45,268 nucleotides of DNA from Pseudomonas sp. NFACC02. Lineage in GTDB: Bacteria > Pseudomonadota > Gammaproteobacteria > Pseudomonadales > Pseudomonadaceae. The translations under genes and the position numbers were made by a program. Under the pieces are notes generated by a model. That model saw only the letters and a program-made list of their open reading frames with translations, ran no database searches and was not told where the DNA came from. Numbering within the stretch: the first letter of the stretch is position 1; each line of letters begins with the position of its first letter. The stretch is from contig NZ_FOEO01000043.1 in NCBI RefSeq assembly GCF_900110765.1, positions 1 through 45,268 of the forward strand, in the 5' to 3' direction. Below are positions 8,079 to 17,931 of the stretch, one piece after another.

Positions 8079-8162
8079 GTCGCTTCTACTTCCTTTAGTT
8101 AAAGAGATATTCAGTGTTTTCGCATCCTGCGAGCGATCATGGTTTTCAGATTCCTCATCAAT

Positions 8163-8188
8163 AAAAAAGCCGCGCAGAGCGCGGCTTT
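8163..8188 (-). terminator. Rho-independent terminator after the tRNA gene
   Basis: On the minus strand a perfect 10-bp stem (AAAGCCGCGC / GCGCGGCTTT, loop of 3) ends in a run of T. It lies five bases beyond the tRNA CCA end and would stop the tRNA transcript before the YniB-like gene. Confidence 0.85.
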
Positions 8189-8193
8189 GAAGG

Positions 8194-8270
8194 TGGTGGG
8201 CCCACACGGACTCGAACCGTGGACCAAAGGATTATGAGTCCTCTGCTCTAACCAACTGAGCTATAGGCCC
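8194..8270 (-). tRNA. tRNA with CAU anticodon, probably tRNA-Ile2 (lysidine-modified), possibly elongator tRNA-Met
   Basis: The 77-base gene folds as a full cloverleaf with an encoded CCA: acceptor arms GGGCCTA/TGGGCCC, a D arm with AGCTCAGTTGGTTAGAGC, an anticodon arm GAGGACTCATAATCCTTT with CAU, and a T arm with GGTTCGAGTCC. It is not an initiator: its first base pair is a normal G-C and its anticodon stem lacks three G-C pairs. CAU is shared by elongator Met and the Ile2 tRNA read after TilS modification. The C4-G69 and C5-G68 acceptor pairs and the CTTTGGTC variable region resemble Ile2 rather than Met, so Ile2 (AUA decoding) is preferred. Confidence 0.9.
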
Positions 8271-8285
8271 TCAGTCAGGCGGCGG

Positions 8286-8291
8286 ATTATA
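8286..8291 (-). promoter_or_regulatory. Probable -10 box of the tRNA promoter
   Basis: A perfect TATAAT on the minus strand lies 15 bases before the tRNA 5' end and overlaps the TAA stop codon of the upstream PAS/GGDEF/EAL gene. No convincing -35 is visible. The placement suggests the tRNA promoter is embedded in the tail of that gene. Confidence 0.5.
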
Positions 8292-11200
8292 ACGATGGTT
8301 TCCGAGCTGTGCTATCCGAAAAGTCCGAAACTGTTATACGAAGAAACGTCGCGCAGAATTCTTCCGGGGGCAGGGGGAGGCTGACGATGTAGCCCTGGAT
8401 TTGTTCGCAGCCTTCATCGGCCAGGAATTGCTGCTGTTCGAGGTTTTCCACGCCTTCGGCGATGACGGTTAACTGCATGCTGCGGCCCAGGGCGATGATG
8501 GCGCGAACGATGGCGGCGTCGTGTGGGTCGTCGGGGAGGCCGCGTACGAATGACTGGTCGATCTTGAGGGTGTCCAGCGGCAGGCGCTTGAGGTAGCTGA
8601 GTGATGAGTAGCCGGTGCCGAAATCGTCGATCGCCAGTTGCACGCCGAGTTTTTTCAGGCGGTGCAGCACGGACAGGGCTTCCTCGGTTTGCGACATGAT
8701 GAAGTTTTCAGTGATCTCCAGTTGCAGGCAGCCCGGTTGGAGTTCGTATTGTGTGAGCAGTTGCTCGATCCGCGTGACCAGATTGGGCTGGCGCAGTTGG
8801 GCACCCGCGAGGTTGACGGACAAGGGCCCGAACACGTCATATCCCTGGTTCCACTGGTGGAGTTGCTGGCAGGCCATCTCGAGCACCCATTCGCCAATCT
8901 GCAGGATCATGCCATTCTCTTCCGCCAGGGGAATGAAGCGCTCCGGCGGGACTTCTCCGAACGTCGGGTGGGTCCAGCGAATCAGTGCCTCTGCGCCAAC
9001 CAGTCGCTGGGTCAGCAGGCTGACCTTGGGTTGGTAGGACAGCGTGAATTCATTGCGCTCGATGGCGCGGCGCAGTTCGTGTTCCAGCGCAACGCGTTCA
9101 CTGGCCTGAGCGGTCAGGTCGCGGGTGTAATTCTCCACGCGGTTGCGGCCTTTGGCCTTGGAGCGGTACATGGCCGCGTCAGCGTTCTTGATCAGCGTCG
9201 CGACGTCCGCACCGTCACTGGGAAACAGCGCCGTGCCGATGCTGGTGCTGATGAAGAATTCGTGTTCCCCGGCCTGAAACGGCGCCGAGAAACTGTTCAG
9301 CAGTTTGGTGGCGAGGACATCGGCATCCGCTGCCGTTTGCAGGCCAGGCAGAAGAATGATGAATTCGTCGCCGCCTAACCGCGCAACCGTGTCGATATCC
9401 CGCAGGTTTTCCTTCAGTCGCTGGGCAATGCCCTTGAGCAACAGGTCGCCGACCGGATGGCCGAGACTGTCGTTGATGTGTTTGAACCGGTCGAGGTCCA
9501 GGAACAGCACCGCGCCCAGGCTCTTGGCCTCTTTGCAATGGGTGAGCGCGGCATGCAAGCGGCTTTCGAACAGGGTGCGGTTCGGCAGGCCGGTCAGCGG
9601 GTCGTGATGAGCCTGGTAATCCAGTCGCGCCTGAGCCTGTTTGAGGCTGGAGATGTCGGCAAAGACAGCGACGAAATGGGTGATGAATTTGTCACGATTA
9701 CGCACTGCGCTGATGGTCAGCCAACTGGGGTAGATCTCTCCGTTCTTGCGTCGGTTGCTGATCTCGCCCTGCCAATGGCCTTCGGCGGTGAGCTGGTACC
9801 ACATCGCGGCATAGAACGCGCTGTCGTGCAGGCCCGAGGCGAGCAGGCGCGGGGTTTCGCCGATCGCTTCATCTTCGCTGTATCCTGTGATTTCACTGAA
9901 GGCCCGATTGACCGCGTTAATGCGCTGGCGGGTATCGGTGATCAGTACACCCTCAGCGGTGCTCTCGAAAACAGTGGCCGCCAATTGCAGCTTTTCCTGC
10001 ATCTGGTGCCGGTCAGTGATGTCACGGGCGATGGTCAGCATGCAATCTTCCCCGCCGATCGGCAGCGGTCGCGACGAAATTTCACACAGCCTGATCTGAC
10101 CGTCCCTGCGACGAATATGGCTCGTGAAGTCTTTGACGAACCCGTCGCGGTTCAACTGCTCAAGCAACTGCTGTCGCTCGTTCAGGTCGACCCAGATGCC
10201 AAGGTCCAGCGTCGTTCGGTCCAGGGACAGCGCGCTGTGGTAGCCGGTGATGCGACTGAAACCATCGTTGATCTCCACCAGCAATCCATCGCTTTGCCGG
10301 GTAATCAGCAGACCGTCGGGGGAGGAGTGAAACGCTTTGGCGAACTTCTCCTCGGACATTTGCAGTTGCTGCTGGGCTTCCTTGAGTGGGGTGATGTCCC
10401 GCACGACCACGACGACGGCTGGCGTTGAGTCCAGATCGAAAGGTTCGGCCGATAACAGGCCGGTAAAGGTCTGTCCGCTCTTACGTCGGAAAGGCATTTC
10501 GAGGTTGCGGATGCTGCCTTTTTGCAGGCGTTGCAACAGGCTCGCTCCAATATCGGGAATCCCCCAGATATTCAGTTCACCCGGCGTTTTTCCGATGATC
10601 TCGCTGGTGGTCAGGCCGATCTGTTCGACGAAGGCCGGGTTGGCTTCCAGGAAGCAGCCGTCCGACAGCCGCGCGATCACCAGGATGTCCGGACATTGGG
10701 CGAACACGGAGGCAAATTTGCCTTCGGACAGGCGTAAGGCTTCTTCGGTTTGCTTGGTTTCGCTGATGTCGATCATCAGTCCGCGCATGACGGGCTCGCG
10801 GCCATATGTGATGAGGCTGACGATGTCGCGCACCCAGACCACTCGTCCATCGGCTCGGGTCACGCGGTAATCCAGGCTGTGGTCGTTGCCCAGCGAGGTT
10901 TGCTGGTGGCAATAGGTTTCGGCCCGCTCCAGATCGGCAGGATGCACGATGCTGCGCCAGAAGCCCGGTTGGCGCCACTGATGAAGCGGATAGCCCAGCA
11001 GGTTCTCGGCGTGTGGCGAAACGTAGTTGTAGGAATAGTCGTGAGTGTTGGCTTCCCAGGCAATGGCCGACAGGCTCTCGATCATGCCGCGATAGTGATA
11101 CTCGCTGCTGCGAAGCTCCTGCTCGAGTGCCACGCGTCGCGAGATTTCGGAGCTGAGGCGCCGGTTGATGCGCACGACCACTACCAGAATGGAAGACAGC

Positions 11201-11529
11201 AACAGCAGGCCCGGAAGGCCGTAGAACAGAAAATCGCGCCACGAAGGCGGGTGTTCCGAGGGAAGTTCAGCGGACGAACTGGCCGAAGTTTGGGGGAGAT
11301 CGCTCCCTGAGGTGACGAAGTAACCGCTAATGTCCGAGCGCTGATCTCCAGAGGACGCCGGTGTACGGTCGTCGCCTGGATGTTCGATGTCGGGCAGTGC
11401 AGCATCCGTACTGTTCATCGATTTCTCATGCGTGCCCTGCAAGGTCGTTTCCCCTTGGAGAAGGACCTGCGCGTCGACATTCGCCGACCCTATCAAGCAC
11501 AAGAAAACAATGGCCGGCATCCAAACCAT
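8287..11529 (-). CDS. rmcA: Membrane-bound PAS/GGDEF/EAL c-di-GMP protein, RmcA-like
   Basis: The 1080-residue protein has an N-terminal hydrophobic signal/anchor (residues 1-20), a short Ser/Thr/Pro-rich periplasmic stretch (21-98), one membrane helix (about 101-120), four PAS-like domains (about 142-260, 268-385, 392-508, 515-632), a GGDEF domain and an EAL domain. The GGDEF motif (719-723) is intact, preceded by an RDID inhibitory site (710-713). The EAL half keeps EALIRW, DDFGTGYSSLSYL and KIDQSFV, so both cyclase and phosphodiesterase residues are present. Position beside rpoD and the domain order match P. aeruginosa PA0575 (RmcA), which tunes c-di-GMP to redox state. Unlike RmcA there is no periplasmic solute-binding domain. 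The ATG at 11529 follows GAGG. Confidence 0.9.
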   Translation of the reverse strand: MVWMPAIVFLCLIGSANVDAQVLLQGETTLQGTHEKSMNSTDAALPDIEHPGDDRTPASSGDQRSDISGYFVTSGSDLPQTSASSSAELPSEHPPSWRDFLFYGLPGLLLLSSILVVVVRINRRLSSEISRRVALEQELRSSEYHYRGMIESLSAIAWEANTHDYSYNYVSPHAENLLGYPLHQWRQPGFWRSIVHPADLERAETYCHQQTSLGNDHSLDYRVTRADGRVVWVRDIVSLITYGREPVMRGLMIDISETKQTEEALRLSEGKFASVFAQCPDILVIARLSDGCFLEANPAFVEQIGLTTSEIIGKTPGELNIWGIPDIGASLLQRLQKGSIRNLEMPFRRKSGQTFTGLLSAEPFDLDSTPAVVVVVRDITPLKEAQQQLQMSEEKFAKAFHSSPDGLLITRQSDGLLVEINDGFSRITGYHSALSLDRTTLDLGIWVDLNERQQLLEQLNRDGFVKDFTSHIRRRDGQIRLCEISSRPLPIGGEDCMLTIARDITDRHQMQEKLQLAATVFESTAEGVLITDTRQRINAVNRAFSEITGYSEDEAIGETPRLLASGLHDSAFYAAMWYQLTAEGHWQGEISNRRKNGEIYPSWLTISAVRNRDKFITHFVAVFADISSLKQAQARLDYQAHHDPLTGLPNRTLFESRLHAALTHCKEAKSLGAVLFLDLDRFKHINDSLGHPVGDLLLKGIAQRLKENLRDIDTVARLGGDEFIILLPGLQTAADADVLATKLLNSFSAPFQAGEHEFFISTSIGTALFPSDGADVATLIKNADAAMYRSKAKGRNRVENYTRDLTAQASERVALEHELRRAIERNEFTLSYQPKVSLLTQRLVGAEALIRWTHPTFGEVPPERFIPLAEENGMILQIGEWVLEMACQQLHQWNQGYDVFGPLSVNLAGAQLRQPNLVTRIEQLLTQYELQPGCLQLEITENFIMSQTEEALSVLHRLKKLGVQLAIDDFGTGYSSLSYLKRLPLDTLKIDQSFVRGLPDDPHDAAIVRAIIALGRSMQLTVIAEGVENLEQQQFLADEGCEQIQGYIVSLPLPPEEFCATFLRITVSDFSDSTARKPSL

Positions 11530-11624
11530 GGCAGCCTCGATAGTTTCAACGGTGAGAATGTGTCGAGTGTAGTCGGGCTGGAGGAAGGTGGCACACTGCC
11601 TGAATTTTATTCTTTAAAACGCAA

Positions 11625-11647
11625 AACCCCCGGCAGGGCCGGGGGTT
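11625..11647 (-). terminator. Rho-independent terminator of the rpoD transcript
   Basis: AACCCCCGGC and GCCGGGGGTT form a perfect 10-bp stem with a 3-base loop about 20 bases after the rpoD stop, followed on the minus strand by TTTTGCGTTTT. It ends the rpsU-dnaG-rpoD operon. Confidence 0.88.
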
Positions 11648-11666
11648 CTGTTGATGCGTTTTTCGC

Positions 11667-13511
<1,845 letters not shown>

Positions 13512-13558
13512 AACACCCTATCCACTGAAGGTCTTGGCGGGCAAAAAACAAGCCGAGG

Positions 13559-13564
13559 ATTATA
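13559..13564 (-). promoter_or_regulatory. Probable -10 box of an internal rpoD promoter
   Basis: A perfect TATAAT on the minus strand lies between the dnaG stop and the rpoD start, about 47 bases before the ATG. No good -35 is visible at 16-18 bases. An rpoD promoter separate from the operon promoter is known in related bacteria and would allow sigma levels to change independently of primase. Confidence 0.5.
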
Positions 13565-13578
13565 CCCGAGCTCGGACC

Positions 13579-15549
13579 TCACGCGCCAGTTGAGGTCGGG
13601 GTTTGTGCAGGAACTTTGCGATTTAACAGGTTGAGAAGCTGAACTTTTTCATCTGCGCTCAACCCTGTCTGCCGTTCCTTCCTGATCAATTGATCCAGGC
13701 TTCGCTCGCGTTGGCGGGCGGACAAGCTAGTTATAGTGTCGAAAAACTGTTGTTCAAGGTTATCGGCCGAGATCAGCCATTCCTTTTCCGCCAGTTGTCT
13801 TAATAATCGTCCCTGATCGGTCCCGTGCCAGCGAGCGATCAATTGCAGCGATCGCAGCTTCGGGTTTTTTTGCAGTGCTTCGAGCAATGCGACCAGCAGT
13901 TGCGAGTAAACGTTGTCCTCGGCTGCAAAATGGCTGGCGTCTTCCACTTTCTGTGACAGTTCAGGGTGATGCAGCAGCGTCCTGAGTGCTGTCAGTGTCG
14001 GTGGCTCGACCGTTGCCGGTGTGCGGGGTGTTCGGGGCTCAAAGTCGGGCCGTTTTCCGTTCTTGTCCCACTTCTTGCCTTTTTCCCAAGGCTTGTTTTC
14101 CCATTTTTTCTGCTGGCCGCCAGAGGCTTTCGGCGTCCACTCCTGCTGAGGTTCGTACGCCTCGTGCGGGGGATAGTCGCTGTAATCCGGGACGGCATCG
14201 TAGTCGAAACCCGGGTCATAGACCGGCGGCGCCTCAGGTGGTGCGCTCTGCACCAGCTGGTTCACTGCGGCCGTGTCCAGGCCGGTAATCTCCTTGAGAC
14301 GGCGGCGCATCAGTTCGCGCAAGTTGGCGCCCGGCACTTTTTCGATCAGTGGCGCAGCCAGCGTCACCATGTGCGCCTTGCCTTCCAGCGAGCGAGGATC
14401 GGCTTCCTTGGTCAGTTGCTCAAAGAAGTAATCGGCCAGCGGTTGCGCATGCTGGTTGATGCGCGCCTTGAACGCGTCCGTGCCTTCGGCGCGAACCAGC
14501 GTGTCCGGATCTTCACCTTCCGGCAAAAACAGAAACCGGGCGCGCCGGCCATCCTGCAGGCTGGAGAGCGTTGCCTCCAACGCGCGCCAGGCGGCGTTAC
14601 GACCTGCCTGGTCACCGTCGAAACAGAACAGCACGTTCGGTACGACACGGAACAGCCGCTTCAAATGTTCTTCGCTGGTCGCGGTACCCAATGTCGCCAC
14701 GGCGTTGCGCAAACCTTGCTGCGCGAGCGCGATGACGTCCATGTAACCTTCGACCACGATGATCTCGTCGAGGTTGCGGTTATATTTACGCGCCTCGAAC
14801 AGGCCATAAAGCTCCTGGCCTTTGTGAAACACCGGTGTCTCCGGGGAGTTCAGGTATTTCGGTTTGTCATCACCCAGTACGCGTCCACCGAATGCGATCA
14901 CTCGCCCGCGGCTGTCGCGGATGGGAAACATCACCCGATCGCGGAACCGGTCATAACGCTTGCCGGTTTCGGCATTTTCAATCAGCAAGCCGGCATCGAT
15001 CATGGCTTTTTGCTGAAGGGTGTCGCTGCTCAGGTGTTTGTAGAGATTGTCCCAGCCGGGCGGGGCGAACCCCAGACCGAAGTCGCGTGCAATCTCACCG
15101 GAAAGGCCGCGGCCCTTGAGGTAATCCACTGCCGACTTGCGTGTCGGGTGGCTTTTCAGCGCAGCGCGGTAAAACTCGGCGGCGGCGGTGAGCAGCGGGT
15201 AAAGCGGCGAATCCGTCGGTTGCCTTGGCTTCTGTCCTTTGACGCCCTGTTCGCGAGGCACTTCCATGCCGGCGGCTTTCGCAAGGTCTTCGACTGCCTG
15301 GGGAAAATCCAGGTTGTCGTGGTCCATGATGAAGCCGAGGGCGTTTCCGCCTGCGCCGCAGCCGAAGCAGTAATAGAACTGTTTATCCGGGCTGACGGTG
15401 AAAGAGGGTGTCTTTTCCTTGTGGAAAGGACAGCAGGCACTGAAATTCTTGCCGGTTTTCTTTAGCTGAATGCGCGAGCTGACAACATCGACGATGTCGG
15501 TGCGGTTCAGAAGGTCGTCAATAAAACCTTGGGGAATCAGTCCGGCCAT
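13579..15549 (-). CDS. dnaG: DNA primase
   Basis: The 656-residue primase makes RNA primers at the replication fork. The N-terminal zinc-binding domain has C40, H43, C61 and C64 (CPFHKEKTPSF and CFGCGAGG). The catalytic core with a TOPRIM segment (IIVVEGYMDVIAL, later FCFDGDQAGRNAAWRALE) spans about 110-430, and a C-terminal DnaB-interacting helical domain is at about 510-656. Between them is a low-complexity linker (about 430-505) rich in Asp, Pro, Lys and Trp, including KKWENKPWEKGKKWDKNG. It is the middle gene of rpsU-dnaG-rpoD. The ATG at 15549 has only a weak GAG upstream, consistent with low primase synthesis. Confidence 0.98.
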   Translation of the reverse strand: MAGLIPQGFIDDLLNRTDIVDVVSSRIQLKKTGKNFSACCPFHKEKTPSFTVSPDKQFYYCFGCGAGGNALGFIMDHDNLDFPQAVEDLAKAAGMEVPREQGVKGQKPRQPTDSPLYPLLTAAAEFYRAALKSHPTRKSAVDYLKGRGLSGEIARDFGLGFAPPGWDNLYKHLSSDTLQQKAMIDAGLLIENAETGKRYDRFRDRVMFPIRDSRGRVIAFGGRVLGDDKPKYLNSPETPVFHKGQELYGLFEARKYNRNLDEIIVVEGYMDVIALAQQGLRNAVATLGTATSEEHLKRLFRVVPNVLFCFDGDQAGRNAAWRALEATLSSLQDGRRARFLFLPEGEDPDTLVRAEGTDAFKARINQHAQPLADYFFEQLTKEADPRSLEGKAHMVTLAAPLIEKVPGANLRELMRRRLKEITGLDTAAVNQLVQSAPPEAPPVYDPGFDYDAVPDYSDYPPHEAYEPQQEWTPKASGGQQKKWENKPWEKGKKWDKNGKRPDFEPRTPRTPATVEPPTLTALRTLLHHPELSQKVEDASHFAAEDNVYSQLLVALLEALQKNPKLRSLQLIARWHGTDQGRLLRQLAEKEWLISADNLEQQFFDTITSLSARQRERSLDQLIRKERQTGLSADEKVQLLNLLNRKVPAQTPTSTGA

Positions 15550-15746
15550 GGCGTTCTCATCATCAGGCGCCCCGCCAGAAAGATCGTGGCGAATCCAAAG
15601 CGTAACGACGGTTGCTTGGTCAGTGTAGACGGGTCAACGCGGCCTGAGTCAGGCTGGAAGAGTTCGACGGGGTGTGTCTCGGTCGCATCTGCGGCGTCGA
15701 CAGCCTCTGTCGGTGCTGCTTGAGGCTAAAACTGCAACTGCCGGCA

Positions 15747-15766
15747 GCCCGGCTTTGGGGCCGGGC
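15747..15766 (-). promoter_or_regulatory. GC-rich hairpin in the rpsU-dnaG spacer
   Basis: GCCCGGC and GCCGGGC arms with a 6-base loop lie 30-50 bases past the rpsU stop; nearby CTGCC/GGCAG bases could lengthen the stem. No clean T-run follows, so it is more likely a partial terminator, pause or processing signal than a strong stop. A smaller hairpin (CGACAG/CTGTCG) is at 15698-15712. The 246-base gap 15550-15795 holds no gene. Confidence 0.5.
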
Positions 15767-15787
15767 GAGGCAGAAGCTTGCGACGGA

Positions 15788-15807
15788 CGTCTGTATTAAT
15801 ACAGACG
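15788..15807 (-). promoter_or_regulatory. Perfect 20-bp palindrome spanning the rpsU stop codon
   Basis: CGTCTGTATTAATACAGACG is a perfect palindrome whose centre is the TAA stop of rpsU. In the mRNA it would fold as an 8-bp stem with a UUAA loop. It is followed by other hairpins before dnaG and could act in attenuation, RNase processing or mRNA protection. Confidence 0.7.
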
Positions 15808-16011
15808 AACGGCGCGGCGCTGTTCGCGCTGAACTTTCTTGGCGTGACGCTTAACAGCAGCAGCTGCTTTACGCTTACGCTCAGAAGTCGGCTTCTCGTA
15901 AAATTCGCGGCTACGAACTTCAGCCAGAACACCGGCTTTTTCGCAGGAGCGCTTGAAACGACGCAGAGCTACGTCGAAGGGTTCGTTCTCTTTAACTTTG
16001 ACGGCTGGCAT
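15796..16011 (-). CDS. rpsU: 30S ribosomal protein S21
   Basis: The 71-residue basic protein begins [21 protein letters not shown] and ends with a Lys/Arg-rich helix ([21 protein letters not shown]), which is the whole S21 sequence. S21 helps the 30S subunit base-pair with the Shine-Dalgarno sequence. It is the first gene of the macromolecular synthesis operon, with a good promoter upstream and hairpins downstream that would reduce read-through into dnaG. In many Pseudomonas genomes a GatB/YqeY-domain gene is recalled between rpsU and dnaG; here the gap is too short to hold one. Confidence 0.98.
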
Positions 16012-16092
16012 CCAGAGCTACCTTCATTCATTACCGGGGTCAACGCCTCGTGCAACGCTTGCACTAAGTACGTCGGTTTTTAAGGGTTGCGG

Positions 16093-16121
16093 ATGTTAAC
16101 CCCTCGCCGCGAGGAATGCAA
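16093..16121 (-). promoter_or_regulatory. Probable sigma-70 promoter of rpsU-dnaG-rpoD
   Basis: On the minus strand TTGCAT (16116-16121) and TAACAT (16093-16098) are separated by exactly 17 bases and lie about 80 bases before the rpsU start. This is the best promoter match in the divergent rpsU/tsaD region. For tsaD a lone TATTAT at 16165-16170 could be a -10. Confidence 0.6.
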
Positions 16122-16207
16122 AGCCTCTGATCGAAAACCGCTGGTCGCAGGCATGAGCGGCGACTATTATGCGCGCCTTCGAAATTGGCCTCTACAAGGC
16201 GTACCCC

Positions 16208-17233
16208 ATGTTAGTACTGGGATTGGAAACCTCCTGTGACGAGACCGGCGTTGCGCTGTACGACAGCGAACGCGGTCTGCTTGCCGATGCATTGTTCAGC
16301 CAGATCGACCTGCACCGCGTCTACGGTGGCGTGGTGCCTGAGCTGGCGTCCCGTGACCACGTAAAACGCATGCTCCCCTTGATTCGTCAGGTGGTGGCCG
16401 AGGCTGACTGCGCCGTCACCGAGATCGACGCGATTGCCTACACGGCCGGTCCTGGCCTTGTCGGCGCCTTGCTGGTAGGTGCTTCCTGCGCTCAGGCGCT
16501 GGCGTTCGCCTGGGACATTCCCGCCCTCGGTGTTCACCACATGGAGGGTCATCTCCTGGCGCCGATGCTGGAAGCGCAGCCGCCTGAGTTTCCGTTCGTC
16601 GCTTTGTTGGTTTCGGGCGGTCACACCCAGCTGGTTCGGGTCGACGGCATCGGTCTTTATGAGCTGCTGGGCGAAACGCTGGATGACGCGGCCGGTGAAG
16701 CGTTCGACAAAACCGCCAAGATGATGGGGCTGAATTATCCCGGCGGTCCTGAAATTTCCCGTCTGGCGCTCAAAGGCGTTCCGGGGCGTTTCACGTTCCC
16801 GCGCCCGATGACCGACCGTCCCGGACTGGACTTCAGTTTCAGCGGCCTGAAAACCTTCGCCCTGAACACTTGGCAACAATGCCAGAGCGCTGGGGACGAC
16901 GGCGAGCAAACCCGTTGCGACATCGCACTGGCCTTCCAGGAAGCGGTGGTGGAGACTCTGACCATCAAATGCAAGCGTGCGTTGAAGCAGGCTGGCATGA
17001 AGCGACTGGTGATCGCCGGCGGCGTGAGTGCGAACAAAGCGTTGCGGCAATCGCTGGAAAAAATGCTGAGCGGTCTGGGCGGCAACGTTTATTACGCGCG
17101 TCCTGAGTTCTGTACCGATAACGGCGCGATGATTGCGTTTGCCGGGTGCCAACGGTTGCAGGCGGGTCAGAAAGAAGGCCTGAGCATCAGTGTGCAGGCG
17201 CGCTGGCCGATGGAGCAGTTACCGGGGTTGTGA
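16208..17233 (+). CDS. tsaD: tRNA N6-threonylcarbamoyladenosine synthase subunit TsaD
   Basis: The 341-residue ASKHA-fold protein transfers the threonylcarbamoyl group to A37 of ANN-decoding tRNAs together with TsaB and TsaE. The start MLVLGLETSCDETGVALYD is typical; HHMEGHLLAP (near residue 111) gives the metal-binding histidines; LVSGGHTQLV, KMMGLNYPGGPE and VIAGGVSANKALR are the remaining nucleotide-site motifs. The ATG at 16208 is preferred over an upstream in-frame ATG at 16169, because homologues start here and AAGG precedes it. It is divergent from rpsU, as in many gammaproteobacteria. A strong bidirectional terminator separates it from the convergent plsY. Confidence 0.97.
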   Translation: MLVLGLETSCDETGVALYDSERGLLADALFSQIDLHRVYGGVVPELASRDHVKRMLPLIRQVVAEADCAVTEIDAIAYTAGPGLVGALLVGASCAQALAFAWDIPALGVHHMEGHLLAPMLEAQPPEFPFVALLVSGGHTQLVRVDGIGLYELLGETLDDAAGEAFDKTAKMMGLNYPGGPEISRLALKGVPGRFTFPRPMTDRPGLDFSFSGLKTFALNTWQQCQSAGDDGEQTRCDIALAFQEAVVETLTIKCKRALKQAGMKRLVIAGGVSANKALRQSLEKMLSGLGGNVYYARPEFCTDNGAMIAFAGCQRLQAGQKEGLSISVQARWPMEQLPGL

Positions 17234-17247
17234 AGCGGGTTTCGCGT

Positions 17248-17279
17248 GATGAAAAAGGCTCGGATGAGCCTTTTTCATC
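17248..17279. terminator. Bidirectional terminator between tsaD and plsY
   Basis: GATGAAAAAGGCTC and GAGCCTTTTTCATC are perfect 14-bp inverted arms around GGAT, with A- and T-rich ends usable in both directions. It sits in the 54-base gap between the two convergent stop codons. Confidence 0.92.
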
Positions 17280-17287
17280 TTTTGCAT

Positions 17288-17857
17288 TCAGAAATGCCGT
17301 TCGCGCCCGGCAAACAGGTCGCGTAGATTGCCGCGATGACGCCAGACAATCAGCAGCGTCAGCAGCGTCATGGGCAACAGCGCATGAGGCTCCTGCCAGG
17401 CGAGGAGTGGCAAGGTCAGTGGCGTGGCGATCAGCGAAGCCAGTGAACTGGTGCGGGTCAGGTAGAACGTCAGCAGCCAGGCCGTGATCGCCAGCAGAGC
17501 AGCAGGCGGGTACAGGCCCAGCAGCATGCCGGCCGCAGTCGCTACGCCTTTGCCACCCCGGAAGCGGAAGTACAGAGGAAACAAGTGGCCGAGGACCGCG
17601 CAAAGTCCGATCCAGGCTTGTTCGCGAGGGTCGAGACCGACCCCGCTGGCAATCAACACGGGGATCAGGCCTTTGCAGACGTCGCCGATCAGCGTCAGGA
17701 TAGCGAGCTTCTTGCCGGCCAGGCGCAGCATGTTGGTCGCGCCGGCATTGCCCGAGCCGCTGACACGCGGGTCCGGGTTGCCGGTAAGGCGACTGAGCAG
17801 GATGGCAAAGGACAGCGAGCCGAGCAGGTAGGCGAGGATCGCCAGTAACCAAAACAT
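17288..17857 (-). CDS. plsY: Glycerol-3-phosphate acyltransferase PlsY
   Basis: The 189-residue integral membrane enzyme acylates glycerol-3-phosphate with acyl-phosphate, the first step of phospholipid synthesis. Visible features are five hydrophobic segments, GSGNAGATNMLR (near residue 36) and GGKGVATAAGML (near residue 100), which are the PlsY catalytic loops. ATG 17857 (MFWLLAIL) is preferred; an in-frame ATG three codons upstream (17866) is possible. It is divergent from folB and convergent with tsaD. Confidence 0.96.
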   Translation of the reverse strand: MFWLLAILAYLLGSLSFAILLSRLTGNPDPRVSGSGNAGATNMLRLAGKKLAILTLIGDVCKGLIPVLIASGVGLDPREQAWIGLCAVLGHLFPLYFRFRGGKGVATAAGMLLGLYPPAALLAITAWLLTFYLTRTSSLASLIATPLTLPLLAWQEPHALLPMTLLTLLIVWRHRGNLRDLFAGRERHF

Positions 17858-17931
17858 GCTAACCATTCCGGGCGGGGATGCCTTGATTCTAACGGCGCAT
17901 CGCGCCCTTGTCGTGTAACGGAGAAAAAGGC

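Noticed and set aside
13966..15465. 499-codon plus-strand frame opposite dnaG
   Set aside because: Shadow of the primase gene; no recognisable domain and no start signal.
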